Position numbers and translations under genes: made by a program
Shown here: positions 20,201 to 30,401 of the stretch, in pieces
How positions within the stretch are numbered: the first letter of the stretch is position 1
How the letters are laid out: the number at the start of each line of letters is the position of its first letter
Source: Closterium sp. Naga37s-1
Taxonomy: Eukaryota; Streptophyta; Zygnematophyceae; Desmidiales; Closteriaceae
Direction: 5' to 3'
Assembly (NCBI GenBank): GCA_947471745.1
Contig: CANJKZ010000139.1
Span: 434,001-498,000 of the forward strand
Length of the DNA: 64,000 nt
Notes under the pieces: generated by a model
What the model was told of the DNA's origin: nothing
What the model saw: only the letters and a program-made list of their open reading frames with translations
Database searches by the model: none

Positions 20201-22144
20201 ACAGGGGAGCAGGCAGCAGCGACGCCGACCAAGGAGCAGTCAGCGACCGGGCAGTCGGCAGGGGAGCCGACCACAGGGGTGAAGTCGGCTGGGACGCCGA
20301 CTGAGGTGCAGCAGGACGCCGAGGACAGCGACGATGGCGTCGAGGAAGAGGACGCCGAGGAGGTCCAGCCGGGACCACGGCGCACAGGCCGACTTCGGAG
20401 GCCGCCTGACTTCTTCGTCCCCGCAGCCTTCACCACGGTGTACGACGTGGATGATGATGCCCTGCTGTACGACGACGCCGAGGACGATGAGGAGTTTCCG
20501 GAGCTCGACCCCGACATGCAGGTCGACCCCGAGCACCGTTGGGACATCTCGACAATGAGAGTGAAGGAGGCGTTGGCAAGCTGGAAGGGCCCGGCGGTGA
20601 AGGCCGCCATGGAAGAGGAGATCCGCAGCCTCATCAACATGGGCACGTGGGAGCTGGTCGAACGCCCGCCGGGAGTGAACATCATGAAGAACCGGTGGGT
20701 GTTGACGACGAAGTACCACATCGACGACACCGTCGAGCGAGAGAAGGCGAGGCTAGTCGTGAAGGGCTTCACGCAGGTTTACGGCGCCGACTACGAGACG
20801 TTCGCGCCGGTGGGGAGCTACGTCACGCTGAGGATCTTCCTCAGCATCGTCGCCGTCCTCAACCTCAACCTGATGCAGCTCTACATGAAGAACGCCTTCC
20901 TGCAGAGCAAGCTCGACCGGGTGCTGTACATGTCCCAGCCGGACTACTTCAATGACGGAACCGGCCGGGTGTGCAAGCTGCTGAAGAGCCTGTACGGCCT
21001 GAAGCAGTCGCCGCTGCTGTGGTACTTGGCGCTCAACGACGTGCTGGTCGGCGCCGGGTGGAAGAAGAGCCAGGTCGACGAGGCGTTGTACTTCAAGGTC
21101 GGCGCGGACGACGTGGCCTGCTGGGTGCTGGTCTATGTCGACGACCTGCTCGCCGCCAGCAGCAGCGCCGCGATGTTGCACGAGCTGAAGGCGCTGCTGG
21201 AAGCCGCCTTCGAGCTGCGTGAGATCTCGCCGGTGCAGAAGTACCTCGGGCTGGAGATCATCCGCGACAGGTCGGCGGGGAAGCTGTGGCTGCACCAGCA
21301 GGGCTACGCCGACAAGCTGCGTAGGCGCTTCATCGACGAGGAGCAGACCGGGCGCACCCCGAAGACGCCGGTCTCGGTCGACGCCTACGCCGAGCTCACC
21401 TTCGACGACGAGGAGGCGCAGGAACGTCGGGAGGAGGAGTACCGGCAGAAGGTCGGCTCGCTGCAGTTCGCGGCGACAACGACGAGGCCGGACGTCGCCT
21501 TCGCCTGCAGCAAGCTGGGGAGCGGCCTCACGGTGAGGAGCAACCAGCACTGGCGCGAGGTCGACCGGTGCCTCGCCTACCTCGCCAATACGCGTGACAC
21601 CGCCCTGGAGTTCGGCGGTGGACCTGAGTCGCTGGAGCTGGTCGGCTACGTGGACGCCGACGACGCCGGTGACAAGCAGAGCCGGACGAGCACAGGCGGC
21701 TATGTGTTCGTCTACGGAGGGGCCGCAGTCTCCTGGTCGTGCCAGCGCATCAAGTGCGCGACGTTGTCGTCGACCGAGTCGGGGTACGTGGCGGCCACTG
21801 AAGCCGGCAAGGAGGGACGCCGCCTTCGCTTCCTCCTTGCAGAGTTCCGGCAGCTGCACGCCGGGAAGCCGACTGCCCTGCGGGTGGACAACAAGTCGGC
21901 CATCACAATCGCCGAGGGCATGGGGTTGACGGGCAACCTCAAGCACATGGAGCGGCGACAGGCCTGGCTGCAGCACATGGTGAAGCGCGGGAAGTTCTCG
22001 CTGAGGTACATCCCGACCACTGAGCAGCCGGCCGACTTCCTGACGAAGGCGCTGCACTATCCGGCCTTCACCCGGTGCTCCGTCGCAATCGGCCAGGTGC
22101 GCTTGGCCGACGTGGGCGACGGCGACGACGACGTGCAGCAGTAG
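17282..22144 (+). CDS. Copia G gag-pol polyprotein
   Basis: One uninterrupted frame; the first ATG is at 17282 (MQSSAAAGSS), with the frame open from 17219. Order of domains: gag with a UBN2-like region; CCHC knuckle CWLCGDFDHLSFEC (about 18186); protease LLDSGCSHHLIG (about 18508); integrase zinc part HARLAHVD..CVSC; integrase core HIDLCGP, LRSDRGGEF, TPQQNGMAERE; RT with YVDDLLAAS (about 21137); RNase H GYVDADDAGD, LRVDNKSAI, ADFLTKAL. It encodes everything needed for copia transposition in the usual order. One key residue is wrong: RT motif A, normally LDVKTAFL, reads LYMKNAFL (codon TAC at 20882-20884), so a metal-binding Asp is lost. RNase H motif STEAEY is STESGY. The copy is therefore probably unable to reverse-transcribe its own RNA, despite the open frame. 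Confidence 0.95.
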   Translation: MQSSAAAGSSQGDAGGRRRGSSPMLATQVTAGGIAPSYGYFKFTPDRILVTPPLVGRPDILTWKEAIEPQLEMAGLIGFARGTVATPEEHHADLRAEFRAVQLLTFTVISRCCSPGVQIALKWCREYLDAGHRAWHFIESTYQVTDDLFISQLEGQLTHLRMGDEETATDYCNRARRILATIRMAGAQYSTASYVTHIMQGLSSSYNLLKRLSMAPSTRQTLNEDNLTSYILQDEAMQEAERSQELLAQANFVAPAKQGGRPGQRGQSGSSSSSGWKPSKDADKKKSAKDSGRGGGGRRRECWLCGDFDHLSFECPDCSDTDDDDAKGGRGRSANRRPRRGNQPRKEKQSTQSTTAKDADSSAGGKERDDKAASFSLVGVVETTVSLAPEAGEDFHAVAAAVQANPAVVLLDSGCSHHLIGTKEAFVDLQPSGSIEHVRGFNGALQDVQGRGIVALQGEAGKQVLIPDVLYVPGVRANLLSAGQLKEHGVKLQEDGDGMLLVSAAGEVLGRATYTGRVLCTDLRPCSAKQTTPTAEVVALRAIVSGTKATPDKLHARLAHVDMDTIRSSVKHEVATGLDLQSASGADLPCVSCVGGKLARHTFPDKGSDADAVLAVVHIDLCGPFRVAAKDGSLYFLLLKDRKTRYVWVRPVAKKSDVLQEFVQWLAVAERQTKQSVLMLRSDRGGEFLGKQFTDFVNGKGIVHDLTCPYTPQQNGMAEREMRTVVESVRTMLLHMGVQHHWWHLALRQAVWVRNCLERSALPPGTTPYQLLTGKKPDLSLARVWGCMAQFLVPEQQRGGKLKPKARWGLHLGVSEESKGWELLDIADQRVVTTSDVVFYESMSLEVWKSAHGPASGRMPVHPPTDTSMATLPLPAEVGEPAGEDAEVVPTPCPSPAPPLVADLHGLTQTSASGDEGRSGASPVAPAPSIAGGRRDAVKVDVGAKLTPTRRQQVVQPTLVKPVKETPPAEQQLTGEQAAATPTKEQSATGQSAGEPTTGVKSAGTPTEVQQDAEDSDDGVEEEDAEEVQPGPRRTGRLRRPPDFFVPAAFTTVYDVDDDALLYDDAEDDEEFPELDPDMQVDPEHRWDISTMRVKEALASWKGPAVKAAMEEEIRSLINMGTWELVERPPGVNIMKNRWVLTTKYHIDDTVEREKARLVVKGFTQVYGADYETFAPVGSYVTLRIFLSIVAVLNLNLMQLYMKNAFLQSKLDRVLYMSQPDYFNDGTGRVCKLLKSLYGLKQSPLLWYLALNDVLVGAGWKKSQVDEALYFKVGADDVACWVLVYVDDLLAASSSAAMLHELKALLEAAFELREISPVQKYLGLEIIRDRSAGKLWLHQQGYADKLRRRFIDEEQTGRTPKTPVSVDAYAELTFDDEEAQERREEEYRQKVGSLQFAATTTRPDVAFACSKLGSGLTVRSNQHWREVDRCLAYLANTRDTALEFGGGPESLELVGYVDADDAGDKQSRTSTGGYVFVYGGAAVSWSCQRIKCATLSSTESGYVAATEAGKEGRRLRFLLAEFRQLHAGKPTALRVDNKSAITIAEGMGLTGNLKHMERRQAWLQHMVKRGKFSLRYIPTTEQPADFLTKALHYPAFTRCSVAIGQVRLADVGDGDDDVQQ

Positions 22145-22271
22145 GTGCCATGCCCTCTTGCATGGCTGGTGCGGTGACCGGCGTGCTGTGTGTTGGGTGC
22201 ATGCCGACGGGCTATTCTCGGAGCAGTGCTGCCGTGTGGGCTGGAGCCCAAGCGTGAACGCGGCAGGGGAG

Positions 22272-23251
22272 TGTCAACGGGAGTGTTGTGTGGCCTCGTC
22301 CTCGCTTGGGCGGAGCTGACCTTGTGGTTGAGCGTGCGGGGGATGCAGCCGACCAATAGCAGTGGGCACGGGGGCCACTGCAAGGGCGCCGAGCTGGAGG
22401 GCGACTGGCTGGAGGGCGCCGAGCAGGAGGACGCCGCCCTGGACGCCTGGTTGGCGTCCTGGACTCCTGGACGGCGTCCTGGGAAGCTGGACGCCGACCT
22501 GGGCGCCGGTACGACTACCCGGGCGCCTGGTCGACGTCGTGGGCGCCTGCACGGCGTCCTGGGAGGCCTGGACGCCGGCCTGGGTGTTTGAACGGCGTCC
22601 TGGACGTCTGGATGCTGAAGAGGGGACGCCGGGCATGTGTGGCCGGGCTACGAACTGCACTGGTCGACCAGGCGTGGTTGCCCGGTCGACCGGGATACCC
22701 GGGCGACGTGTGCGAGTGTCGCCGGGGTGGAGTCTGCGAGGCCGAACTCGGGGGTGGTATCCCGAGGTCGACGTGGCTGGTGGGCGCAGTTGCTGGCGTG
22801 GAGTCTGCCAGGCGTCTGCGCTGTGCACGTGACAAGGACGAGTGCACCAACCAGCTGCGCTCACCTGCGAAGCAGGTGCACCGTTGTCCTGCGGGTGCAA
22901 CGCTGTGCAGCCGACTTGCTGCAGCGTTGGCAGACTGTGGACTTGCAACGTTGGCGCACCGCTACTCTGCAACGCTGGAGCGGTGCGAGCGCTGCTGCGC
23001 TGGAGCGCGGTCGACCATGCTGCGCTGGAGGTCGACCAGCAGCCTAGCTAGCTCTGATGTAGTCTGTGTTGCCAATGTTGTTCCTAACCATTATTCTGAA
23101 CCTTTCCTAGTGGAACTCTTGCCAACTTTCCCCGTGAACCAGCAAGTGTGTGCGCACAAGGAAACGACTAAGGAACGAACGAACGCAGAGATCACACGAG
23201 CACCCATGCCTAGCCCGCAACCTAGCTCCCGTTGCTAAAGTTATCTCCGCA
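22272..23251 (+). repeat. 3' LTR of copia G (980 bp)
   Basis: TG..CA, collinear with 15821-16880 but lacking about 80 bp of internal tandem units. Preceded by the purine tract cggcaggggag and followed by the ATCGA duplication at 23252-23256. Confidence 0.9.
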
Positions 23252-24713
23252 ATCGACTGGACAACGGGATCGTGCAGCATCAACAAGCACGAGGGGCTAA
23301 TTAAGCTGCCTGCATGGACACCTGACTACATCCAAGCCCCGTGCATCAAAGCTGTCACTATAGCTCGCCACTTTAACAGGGGCGCGCAGCTGTTCGCTGT
23401 CTGCTTACGCGAGTTGGAGGTTGACACCGACGGAAAGGACATCGAGAAACTGTGTGCAGCTGTACCGCCGGATTTAGCGGAGCTGATTCGGAGGTACCCC
23501 GACATTTTCCCAGACGATCTGCCACCTGGACTGCCACCCGAGAGACCCGAGGACCACAAAATCCAGCTGGAACCTGGCGCGCAGCCGACCGTTCGGACAT
23601 AGTGGCGGTTGACCCAGCCGGAACTCGAGGATCTGCGAAGTCAAATTGACGCACTGTTGGAGAAAGGGTTCATTCGGGCCAGCACATCTCCCTTCGCAGC
23701 ACCAATCCTGTTCACTCCGAAAAAAAGACGGCGGGCTTCGCATGTGGATCGACTATTGCGCGCTGAACCGGGTCACCATCAATCCTCGCTACCCAATCCC
23801 ACGCACCGACGACCTCCTCGACCAACTTCGCGGCGCTCGCTATTTCTCGAAGATTGACTTACGTGGCGGTTACCACCAAATTCGAGTCTTCGCCGACGAC
23901 TGTCACAAGACTGCGTTTCGCACACGCTACGGGAGTTACGAATTTACAGTGATGCCTTTCGGCCTCACGAACGCGCCTTCGACATTTCAACTCACCATGA
24001 ACAGGGTTTTTCGGGATCTTCTAGACCGATGTGTCATCGTCTACTTGGACGATATCCTGATTTTTAGCAAGACAAGGGAGCAGCACCTCCGCGATCTGGA
24101 TGCAGTGTTTAAGCGGCTGCAGGAGAACCGACTCATCACCAAGGGCTCTAAGTGCGAGTTTTTTAAGCAGGAGTTGGAGTTTTTGGGGCACGTCATCTCA
24201 CGCGACGGCATTAAAATCGACCCGGCGAAAATCAAGACCATACAGGAGTGGAAGTCCCTGACGAATGTCATGGAACTCCAGAGTTTCCTCGGATTTGTGA
24301 ATTACGTCAGGCGGTTTATCCCGAATATGGCGGGGATAACCGGCCCGCTGACCGACCTGCTGCACAAGGACAGGAATTTTGTGTGGGGGGAGGAGGCAGA
24401 AACGGCTTTCCAGGAACTCAAGAATTTTCTCGTTTCCCCTCCTGTGCTGCGCATCGCCGACCCATCGAAGCCGTTCGAAGTCGTCACCGACGCCTCAGAT
24501 TTCGCCATCGGAGCTGTGCTTCTCCATGATTTCGGGAACGGGTTGCAGCCGATAGCCTACGAATCACGCAAACTGCAGGCAGCCAAACGCAACTACCCGA
24601 TCCACGACAAGGAGATGCTCGCCATAATACACACGTTCAAACTGTGGCGCTGCTTCTTGGTGGGCGCTGACGTCACTGTTCGCACGGACCACAAGTCCCT
24701 ACAGTACCTGCGA
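23252..24713 (+). pseudogene. Gypsy H RT and RNase H (3' part of split pol)
   Basis: The frame of the protease resumes here and reads through PDIFPDDLPPGLPPERP to a TAG at 23600-23602. RT begins after it (LTQPELEDLRSQIDALLEKG, PFAAPILFTPKK). An extra A in the run 23720-23726 shifts the frame, and RT continues with FSKIDLRGGYHQIR, MPFGLTNAPSTFQ and YLDDILIFSK, all catalytic Asp present. RNase H follows: VVTDASDFAIGAVL, KEMLAII and VRTDHKSLQYLR, where the element ends at 24713. Two simple lesions and the loss of integrase make it inactive. Confidence 0.9.
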
Positions 24714-24956
24714 TGTCAGAACCAGCAGTAGAAAGTAAGAATGAAGAAAGGAGGGGTTCACTAGCAAGCAGTTGAGTACATATAGGAAACCCTAGATTGG
24801 GCTGTACTCGCTATAGAGTACCCCACTGCAGGCTAGACAAATACAACATTCTGACACACCCCCATAGCCAAAGTGGGGTGTAATCAGCACAATGAGCAGG
24901 TATAGCAGGAGTTCACAATAAGAAGCAAAGCTAGAGGTAATCACAGCGGGCAAGTG
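24714..24956 (-). repeat. 3' LTR and short 3' tail of a copia element F
   Basis: 24714-24856 (143 bp) starts TGTCAG, ends CTGACA and resembles the LTRs of A and B (accctag.ttgggctgtac, cccactgcaggctag). It is followed by cacccccatagccaaagtgggg, the same polypurine-tract region as after the A LTR, so F lies on the minus strand. It abuts gypsy H at TGCGA|TGTCAG. The similarity stops near 24956, so F is truncated. Confidence 0.7.
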
Positions 24957-25597
24957 AGGAGGAGGAGGGACTGTGAGAGGAGAGAAGATGAGAGACGGCG
25001 GCTGAAGCTGCAGACACACGGGCAACAGGAGCTGCTGGCACAGTGGCTACCGGGACAGTGCGCCCCGGACTACTGGAGTAACTGGCTCACGGGCTACGAG
25101 GAGCTACAGGAGCAACGGACCCTCGGGCGACAGGCGCAGCAGACTCTCTGGGCTACCAGGACAGTGCGCCCCGGACTACAGGTGCTGCGGACGACAAGAC
25201 AGCAGCCTCCGCTCAACCTCCTCCAACTGTCCCACACACCCCCCACACACCCACTGCTTCACTCCTAACTCCACTTGCACGTCACCCCCCTAGTACCACT
25301 CCTTCGGCTCCCACACACCCACCCCCCTCAGCGGCAGCTGCAGCACTGGGAGACGGAGGAGGAGGAGGAGTAGGGGACGACGCACAGAAACTGCACCCCC
25401 ATACCCCCCACCCCCAAACCCTAATTCAGGAGAACGGGCAGCAGCAGGGGTGGGGCGCCGTCAGAAGCACGGGGGACAGCGGGCAGCGCAGAGGCAGAGA
25501 AAACAGGGCGCCCACGGGCCTGGCGCAGCCCGTACGAACCGCGTGCGGGCGGCCCGAGGCGCGCCCTGGCCTGGCGCAGTCCGTACGGGCCGCGCGC
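24957..25597. other. Unassigned low-complexity DNA, possibly copia linker
   Basis: GC-rich with scattered Ala/Gly/Pro/Thr codons on the plus strand (ATGAAGTVATGTVRPG), recalling the linkers of elements A and B. A duplicated phrase, accgggacagtgcgccccgg / ccaggacagtgcgccccgg, occurs at about 25049 and 25158. No catalytic motif is visible. Confidence 0.35.
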
Positions 25598-26417
25598 GTG
25601 TTATAGTCACAATAGGCTTGAATGTGCCTAAAACGAAAGATAGAGAGCACAGACGGATTTCTGCACAGCGGCTTCAAACTTTGATAGCGTTCTGCTCACA
25701 GCTGCAAATGACTTGATTCAAATTGGATCTGGAGCGTCTTTACGTCGTCTACAATTAGCAATTTAGATTGCACGATTTGATAAAGAATTGACGACACAGC
25801 GTCGGTTTGAACGAACGGTACTATGGCAGCCACTAAAGTCTTAGAACACAAGATAGGAAGAGTTACGAGTTGGGAATGACTCCCAGCTCCTACAAACCCC
25901 AAGAGCCGAGGTACAGTGATGTGGAACAGTGCCACACTGTCCCCAACCACGAAGGGTCTCGAAACTACCCTTCACTAGGGCCTACACCAAGTGAAATGTT
26001 ACACTACACAAAGTAATGTAACTATCTTCAATATCTTGATGTGTACCCTTTTGGCAAGCTTCGAAATCACTTGAGGCTTGACACCAAGGCTCGGGCTCTT
26101 CATCACAAACTCATCCTTGAGTTCTTGATGGGTCTGCTGCACACACCTGCGACACGCCGAACGTTCAACACAGGACAAAATAGAAACCGCGCACGACAAA
26201 ATAGAAACTGCGCGCGAGACACAAACGACCGCGTAACACGCGTCTAGCGATAACTCGCTATTGACTCGACACACACACTCGACATCATGACTCAACATTC
26301 ACACACAATTATAAGCATGAAATATATATTATCCCATGCCCTCATAACATTCCATACACACACACATTCACGCACACGGACAACAAGCCGAGTGCAAACC
26401 GTAGGGTTGCACCAACA
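25598..26417 (-). repeat. Probable 3' LTR of copia C (left end approximate)
   Basis: On the minus strand, gagggggagtt (polypurine tract, plus 26418-26428) is followed by TGTTGGTGCAACCC, a typical LTR start. The region is AT-richer than its surroundings and lacks long frames. The left end is guessed at a TGTTATAG near 25598; with no second LTR it cannot be confirmed. Confidence 0.5.
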
Positions 26418-26458
26418 AACTCCCCCTCGGATTGTTGGCCTTAGGATATGTTGCTCTC

Positions 26459-29400
26459 TCAGTTCAGAGCCATCCCAGCCAGCTTGCAACACTTCCAATG
26501 CTGCTGCTCCACCAGCCTCTTGGTCATCATGTCAGCCGGCTGCCTTGTCGTCTTCACATAGTGCAACTCAACTTCACCCGCGGCCACCATGCTCCTCGTC
26601 CAATGCCACTTCACCCTCATGTGCTTCGTGAGTCCATGCAACACAGGGTTCTTAGCAAGAGCAATGGCACCCTGGCTGTCACAGTACAGTGGGGTAGGTC
26701 CTTGCTGCTCCTCCCCCAATTCAGCCAACAAACGCCGCTGCCACACAATCTCCCGTACGGCACGGAAGAGTGCCATGTACTCGGACTCCACCGAGCTCAA
26801 AGCTTGGTCAACCTGCTTCTTGCTCTCCCAAGCAGTTGGGCCTCCACCAACACAGCATATGAAGCCTCCCACACTTGTCATGTCCTCTGGTTCTGATGCA
26901 TATGAAGCATCCGAGTAGGCGGTGAGGAACAAACGCCCGGGGTTCAACACCATCCGCGCCCTTTTGGCGCCTTTGTGCCGCCGCCGAGTATTGCAGCCCA
27001 ACGGTCGGTGTTTGGCCAAGATACTTGGCCACCCTCATTCTAGCTGCTACCTGCTCCTCATTAGGGCATTGCACAACCCTAGCCAGCTGCCCGGTAGCAA
27101 ACGCGACGTCCGGTCGGGTGTTTACCGCCACATACATGAGGCTGCCCACCAACGAGTGAAATCGGCGCCTCTCCTCTTCACCAACGCTCTCCTCCTCTGG
27201 TCCCTTCACACACTTGAACCCAGAGGGAAAGGGTGTAGCCACATGGCCTTCACTCTGCCCAAAGTTGGCAGCCAATGCCTCCAGGTACTTTCGTTGATGC
27301 ACCCGCATGCACCGCTTCTCCACATCTCGTTCGATGTGGAGCCCAAGGTAGAAGCTCACGTCACCAAGGGCCTTGCACTTGAACTTGTCTTGAAGCTTCA
27401 GCATCACTTCCTTCACAAGGTCAGAAGAGGGTGAGAAAATGAGGATGTCATCCACATAAACCACCATGAAACTCCTCTGCTCCCCCTCGCCAAGCATGAA
27501 CAAGGAGTGATCGGCCGTTGAGGGAGTGAAGCCGATCCCCTCCAACACTTCGCGCAGCTTCATGTACCATTGCCTAGGGGCCTGCTTCAGCCCATAGAGG
27601 GCCTTCTTCAGCTTCCACACTCTGCCACTACCATCATCAAACCCCTCTGGCTGCGCCATAAAAATCTCCTCCTCAAGGATGCCGTTAAGGAATGCCGTTA
27701 CGATGTCCATTTGCTTTACTACCCATCCTTTGATGGCGGCTCCCGCGAATAGGGTTCGCAGCGTCGTCGGCTTCACCACAGGGGCAAACAGCTCCTTGAA
27801 GTCCACCTTCTCCTTCTGCTGGTACCCCTTGGCTACAAGCCTAGACTTGTAGCGCTCGATCTTGCCGTCGGCATCCGACTTGATTTTGAAGAGCCACTTG
27901 GACGTTATCGCCGTACGCCCCTCCGGTAGCTCCACCAATTCAAACGTGTCATTCTCCTCGATGCTCTTCAGCTCACTCTCCATGGCCTTCTTCCACTCCT
28001 CAGCATCACTACTCTCCAAAGCCTCCTTGAGAGTTGCTGGTTCTCCCGGCATCTCCACCGGAGAGAAGAACGCGAAGGCACACTCCTCGTAGTCACTCTC
28101 CTCGTCGTCTCCGACCATCATTGCCGCTCCGGCCAGGGCTGTCTTGCCCTGCTTTCCCGGCGCATCATAGGTCAGCCTATTAGGGGGTTGAACTCTCCTC
28201 TTCCCCCTTCCTTCCTCCTCAGCTGCAGGGACTTGAAGGCCTTGGCGTTGCTGCGGTGTGGCTCGAATCCGTGGAGCACTCGTAGTACGGGAAGGGAGTG
28301 ACGGTGCACGCTCGCTCACTTGCTGCACCTCCTCCTCTTCTTCCTCTGCATCATTGGCCTCCTCTCCCCCATTCACAAGGGAGGATTGCCTTGTGGTTGT
28401 GCTGCCGCTGCTCAGCTCCAAAGGCAGCTCCACATGCTCCAAACCGGAACTCGTCACCTCCCCAAACCGCACGCCTATCTTCGCCTCATTCTCCGCCTTC
28501 CAATCCTTGTACATGAAGTTCTCCATGAACTTGCAGTCCCTGCTCACCAAGAACTTCTTGGTGAATGGGTCCCAAAGAAGCCATCCCTTGCTGTTTTGAG
28601 CCATGCCCAAGTGCACGGCCCACACCGCCTTGGCACCAAGCTTGTTGTGCCGAAGATGCTTAGGCACGAGCGCCATGCACATGCACCCGAACACCCGAAG
28701 CATATCCACCTTTGGCTTCCTTCCTAGCCACTCCACATAGGGCACCCATTTGTCTGCTCCCACATGAGTCAAGGCTCTGTTCTTGGCCACACACGCGCTC
28801 CGCACCGCATCAGGCCAGAAATAGTCGGGTAGCCCGGTTTCAATGAGCAACCCGCGTGCCGCCTCCGTGATTGTGCGGTTCGCTCGCTCGGCGATGCCGT
28901 TCATTGCAGGGGAGTATGGCATGGTGAGGGAGTGCCGAATACCATTCTTCTTCAGCCACAACCCAAACTCCTTGCTCAGGAACTCTCCCCCTCGATCGGT
29001 GCGGATTGACTTGACTAGACGGTCTTGTTGCCGCTCCACCATCGGGAACCAATCCGTCTTCAACGTTTCAGCCACGTCGCTCTTCTTGGCCAGCACGTAC
29101 ACCCAAGTCATGCGGGTGTAGACGTCGACAATGGTGAGAAAATACTCAGCTCCAGCAGCTCCAAGCTTCAGGGGGCCCACCACGTCCATCACCACCTCAT
29201 CAAGCGGTGCCTTTGCCGTTGCCTCCGAACTAGGGAACGGAAACCGGGTGAACTTGGCTTGAATGCACGTCGGGCAGCCAAGCACCTCATCGGGCTCCCC
29301 CTTCACACGTATGCCAGCAACCATCTCATTCATCACTAGCTGCTGCAAGATGGGCAGGGCCACATGCCCCATGCGCCGATGCAAGGTGAGCCAATCACAC

Positions 29401-30398
29401 TCCCCCGTAGCCGAAGTTGGATTGGAGAATGCCGCGCTCGCAATAGCGCCCCACATACTCTCTCCGTAGTCCTCCTCCGCTGCTGCCTCTGGGTTCTCCT
29501 CACCCTTTTGCTGCTCCTTGGTTGCTGCACCACTCTCCTTAGGTTCACTGAACTTGCTGGTCCCTCCAGGTTTGCTCTTCTTGAGCTCATTCTCCTTAGC
29601 GCGACCGTTCGCGCCATCGTCGCTACCGACCGCTCCATCCTTGGTGCTGATGCTTGCTGCCACTTGCCTCTCCTTAGGCATAGGGACCACTGGGATCTGC
29701 CACATCTCGTTGTAGACATCCCTGTCCTCATGAAGGTCCCAAAGAATTCGATCGCCAAGCCTTGCGGTGTAGGTCTTGGCTCCCTTCGAGTTCGTGTCCA
29801 TGCCGGCCTTTGCCAACCGCCGCACGGAAATCAGGTTTGCAGCAAGGCTGGGCACCCAAAGCACGTTCTTGAGGCCCACCATCTTCCCATCAGCACCCTT
29901 GAACATGGCCTTGCCCATGCCTTTCACCTCTGCTCGCTGCCCCAAAGCCGATGTGACATGCTTCACCGGTGACGGCTCGAGTTCGGTGAGCAAGTCCGGG
30001 CGAGGTGTCATGCTATAGGTAGCGCCACTATCAATCACCCAATAGTCCAGGGGGTGTAGGGTCACCTTCCCCACAGCTGCTGGCTCCTCAAAGCCTTCAT
30101 CCTTCTCTGGACCAGCCGGTACTTGCGTCGACACGAAGTAGAATAGACCCGGGTATCGATCGTCGCTCGGGTCCTTGTCGTTGTCTCCGCTCTTCATGTT
30201 TGCAGCTCCGCCACCGCGACCGCCACGGCCTCCACGACCTCGTCCTCTCCCTCCTCCTGCTCCTCTACCCTCTTGGCCTTGAGCAGGGGTCCAACCATCA
30301 GGGAGTTTGTAACAGTCGCGCCACATGTGTCCGCTCTTGTGGCAATAGTGAGTAAGTAACATGGATTCTTGCACGGTAGGGTTCACCTGCACCTGCAT
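26459..30398 (-). pseudogene. Copia C pol (one frameshift in RNase H)
   Basis: From MQVQVNPTVQES (30398) the minus strand encodes a zinc knuckle THYCHKSGHMWRDCYK (the first Cys of CCHC replaced by Thr), a Gly/Arg-rich tract, protease YWVIDSGATYSM, integrase zinc part HRRMGHVALP..CPTC, core VMDVVGPLK, IRTDRGGEFL, SPAMNGIAERAN, then RT with motif A QMDIVTAFLNG and VYVDDILIFSPSS. Near 26960 the frame shifts in the run after AAAQRRQKGA. RNase H continues in the other frame (AYSDASYASEPEDMTS, LSSVESEYMAL, CDSQGAIALA, ADMMTKRL) to the stop at 26459. Except for that shift and the damaged knuckle, catalytic residues are intact. Confidence 0.9.
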
Positions 30399-30401
30399 AC
30401 A

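Larger units (their letters stand above)
15821..23251 (+). mobile_element. Full-length Ty1/copia element G
   Basis: Complete structure: 5' LTR 15821-16880, primer-binding region starting tggtgcggtgagc at 16881, one long gag-pol frame (to 22144), polypurine tract cggcaggggag (22261-22271), 3' LTR 22272-23251. The 5-bp duplication ATCGA lies at 15816-15820 and 23252-23256. G interrupts the pol of gypsy H just after the protease. The LTRs are highly similar apart from about 80 bp of repeat units, which suggests a fairly recent insertion. A third family member is the solo LTR at 49616-50785. Confidence 0.95.
13642..24713 (+). mobile_element. Ty3/gypsy element H, split by copia G
   Basis: In order on the plus strand: LTR end, primer-binding site, gag (14347-15390), protease (15357-15820), then, after the 7.4-kb copia G, RT and RNase H (23252-24713). 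The reading HNPVID before G and WTTGSCSI after it are continuous once G and one ATCGA are removed. Sequence stops at LQYLR (24713), where copia LTR F begins, so integrase, chromodomain (if any) and 3' LTR are absent. Stops and a frameshift disable RT. Confidence 0.85.
25598..30398 (-). mobile_element. Ty1/copia element C (gag and 5' LTR missing)
   Basis: Minus-strand order: zinc knuckle, protease, integrase, RT, RNase H, polypurine tract, 3' LTR. Upstream of the zinc knuckle the element is abruptly replaced by the 16-bp minisatellite at 30402, so gag, primer-binding site and 5' LTR are lost or displaced. Its proteins differ from those of A, B, D, E and G, making it a separate lineage. Confidence 0.8.

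Noticed and set aside
20753..22057. 434-codon antisense frame over copia G RT
   Set aside because: Shadow frame caused by high GC and strong third-position bias of the sense gene.
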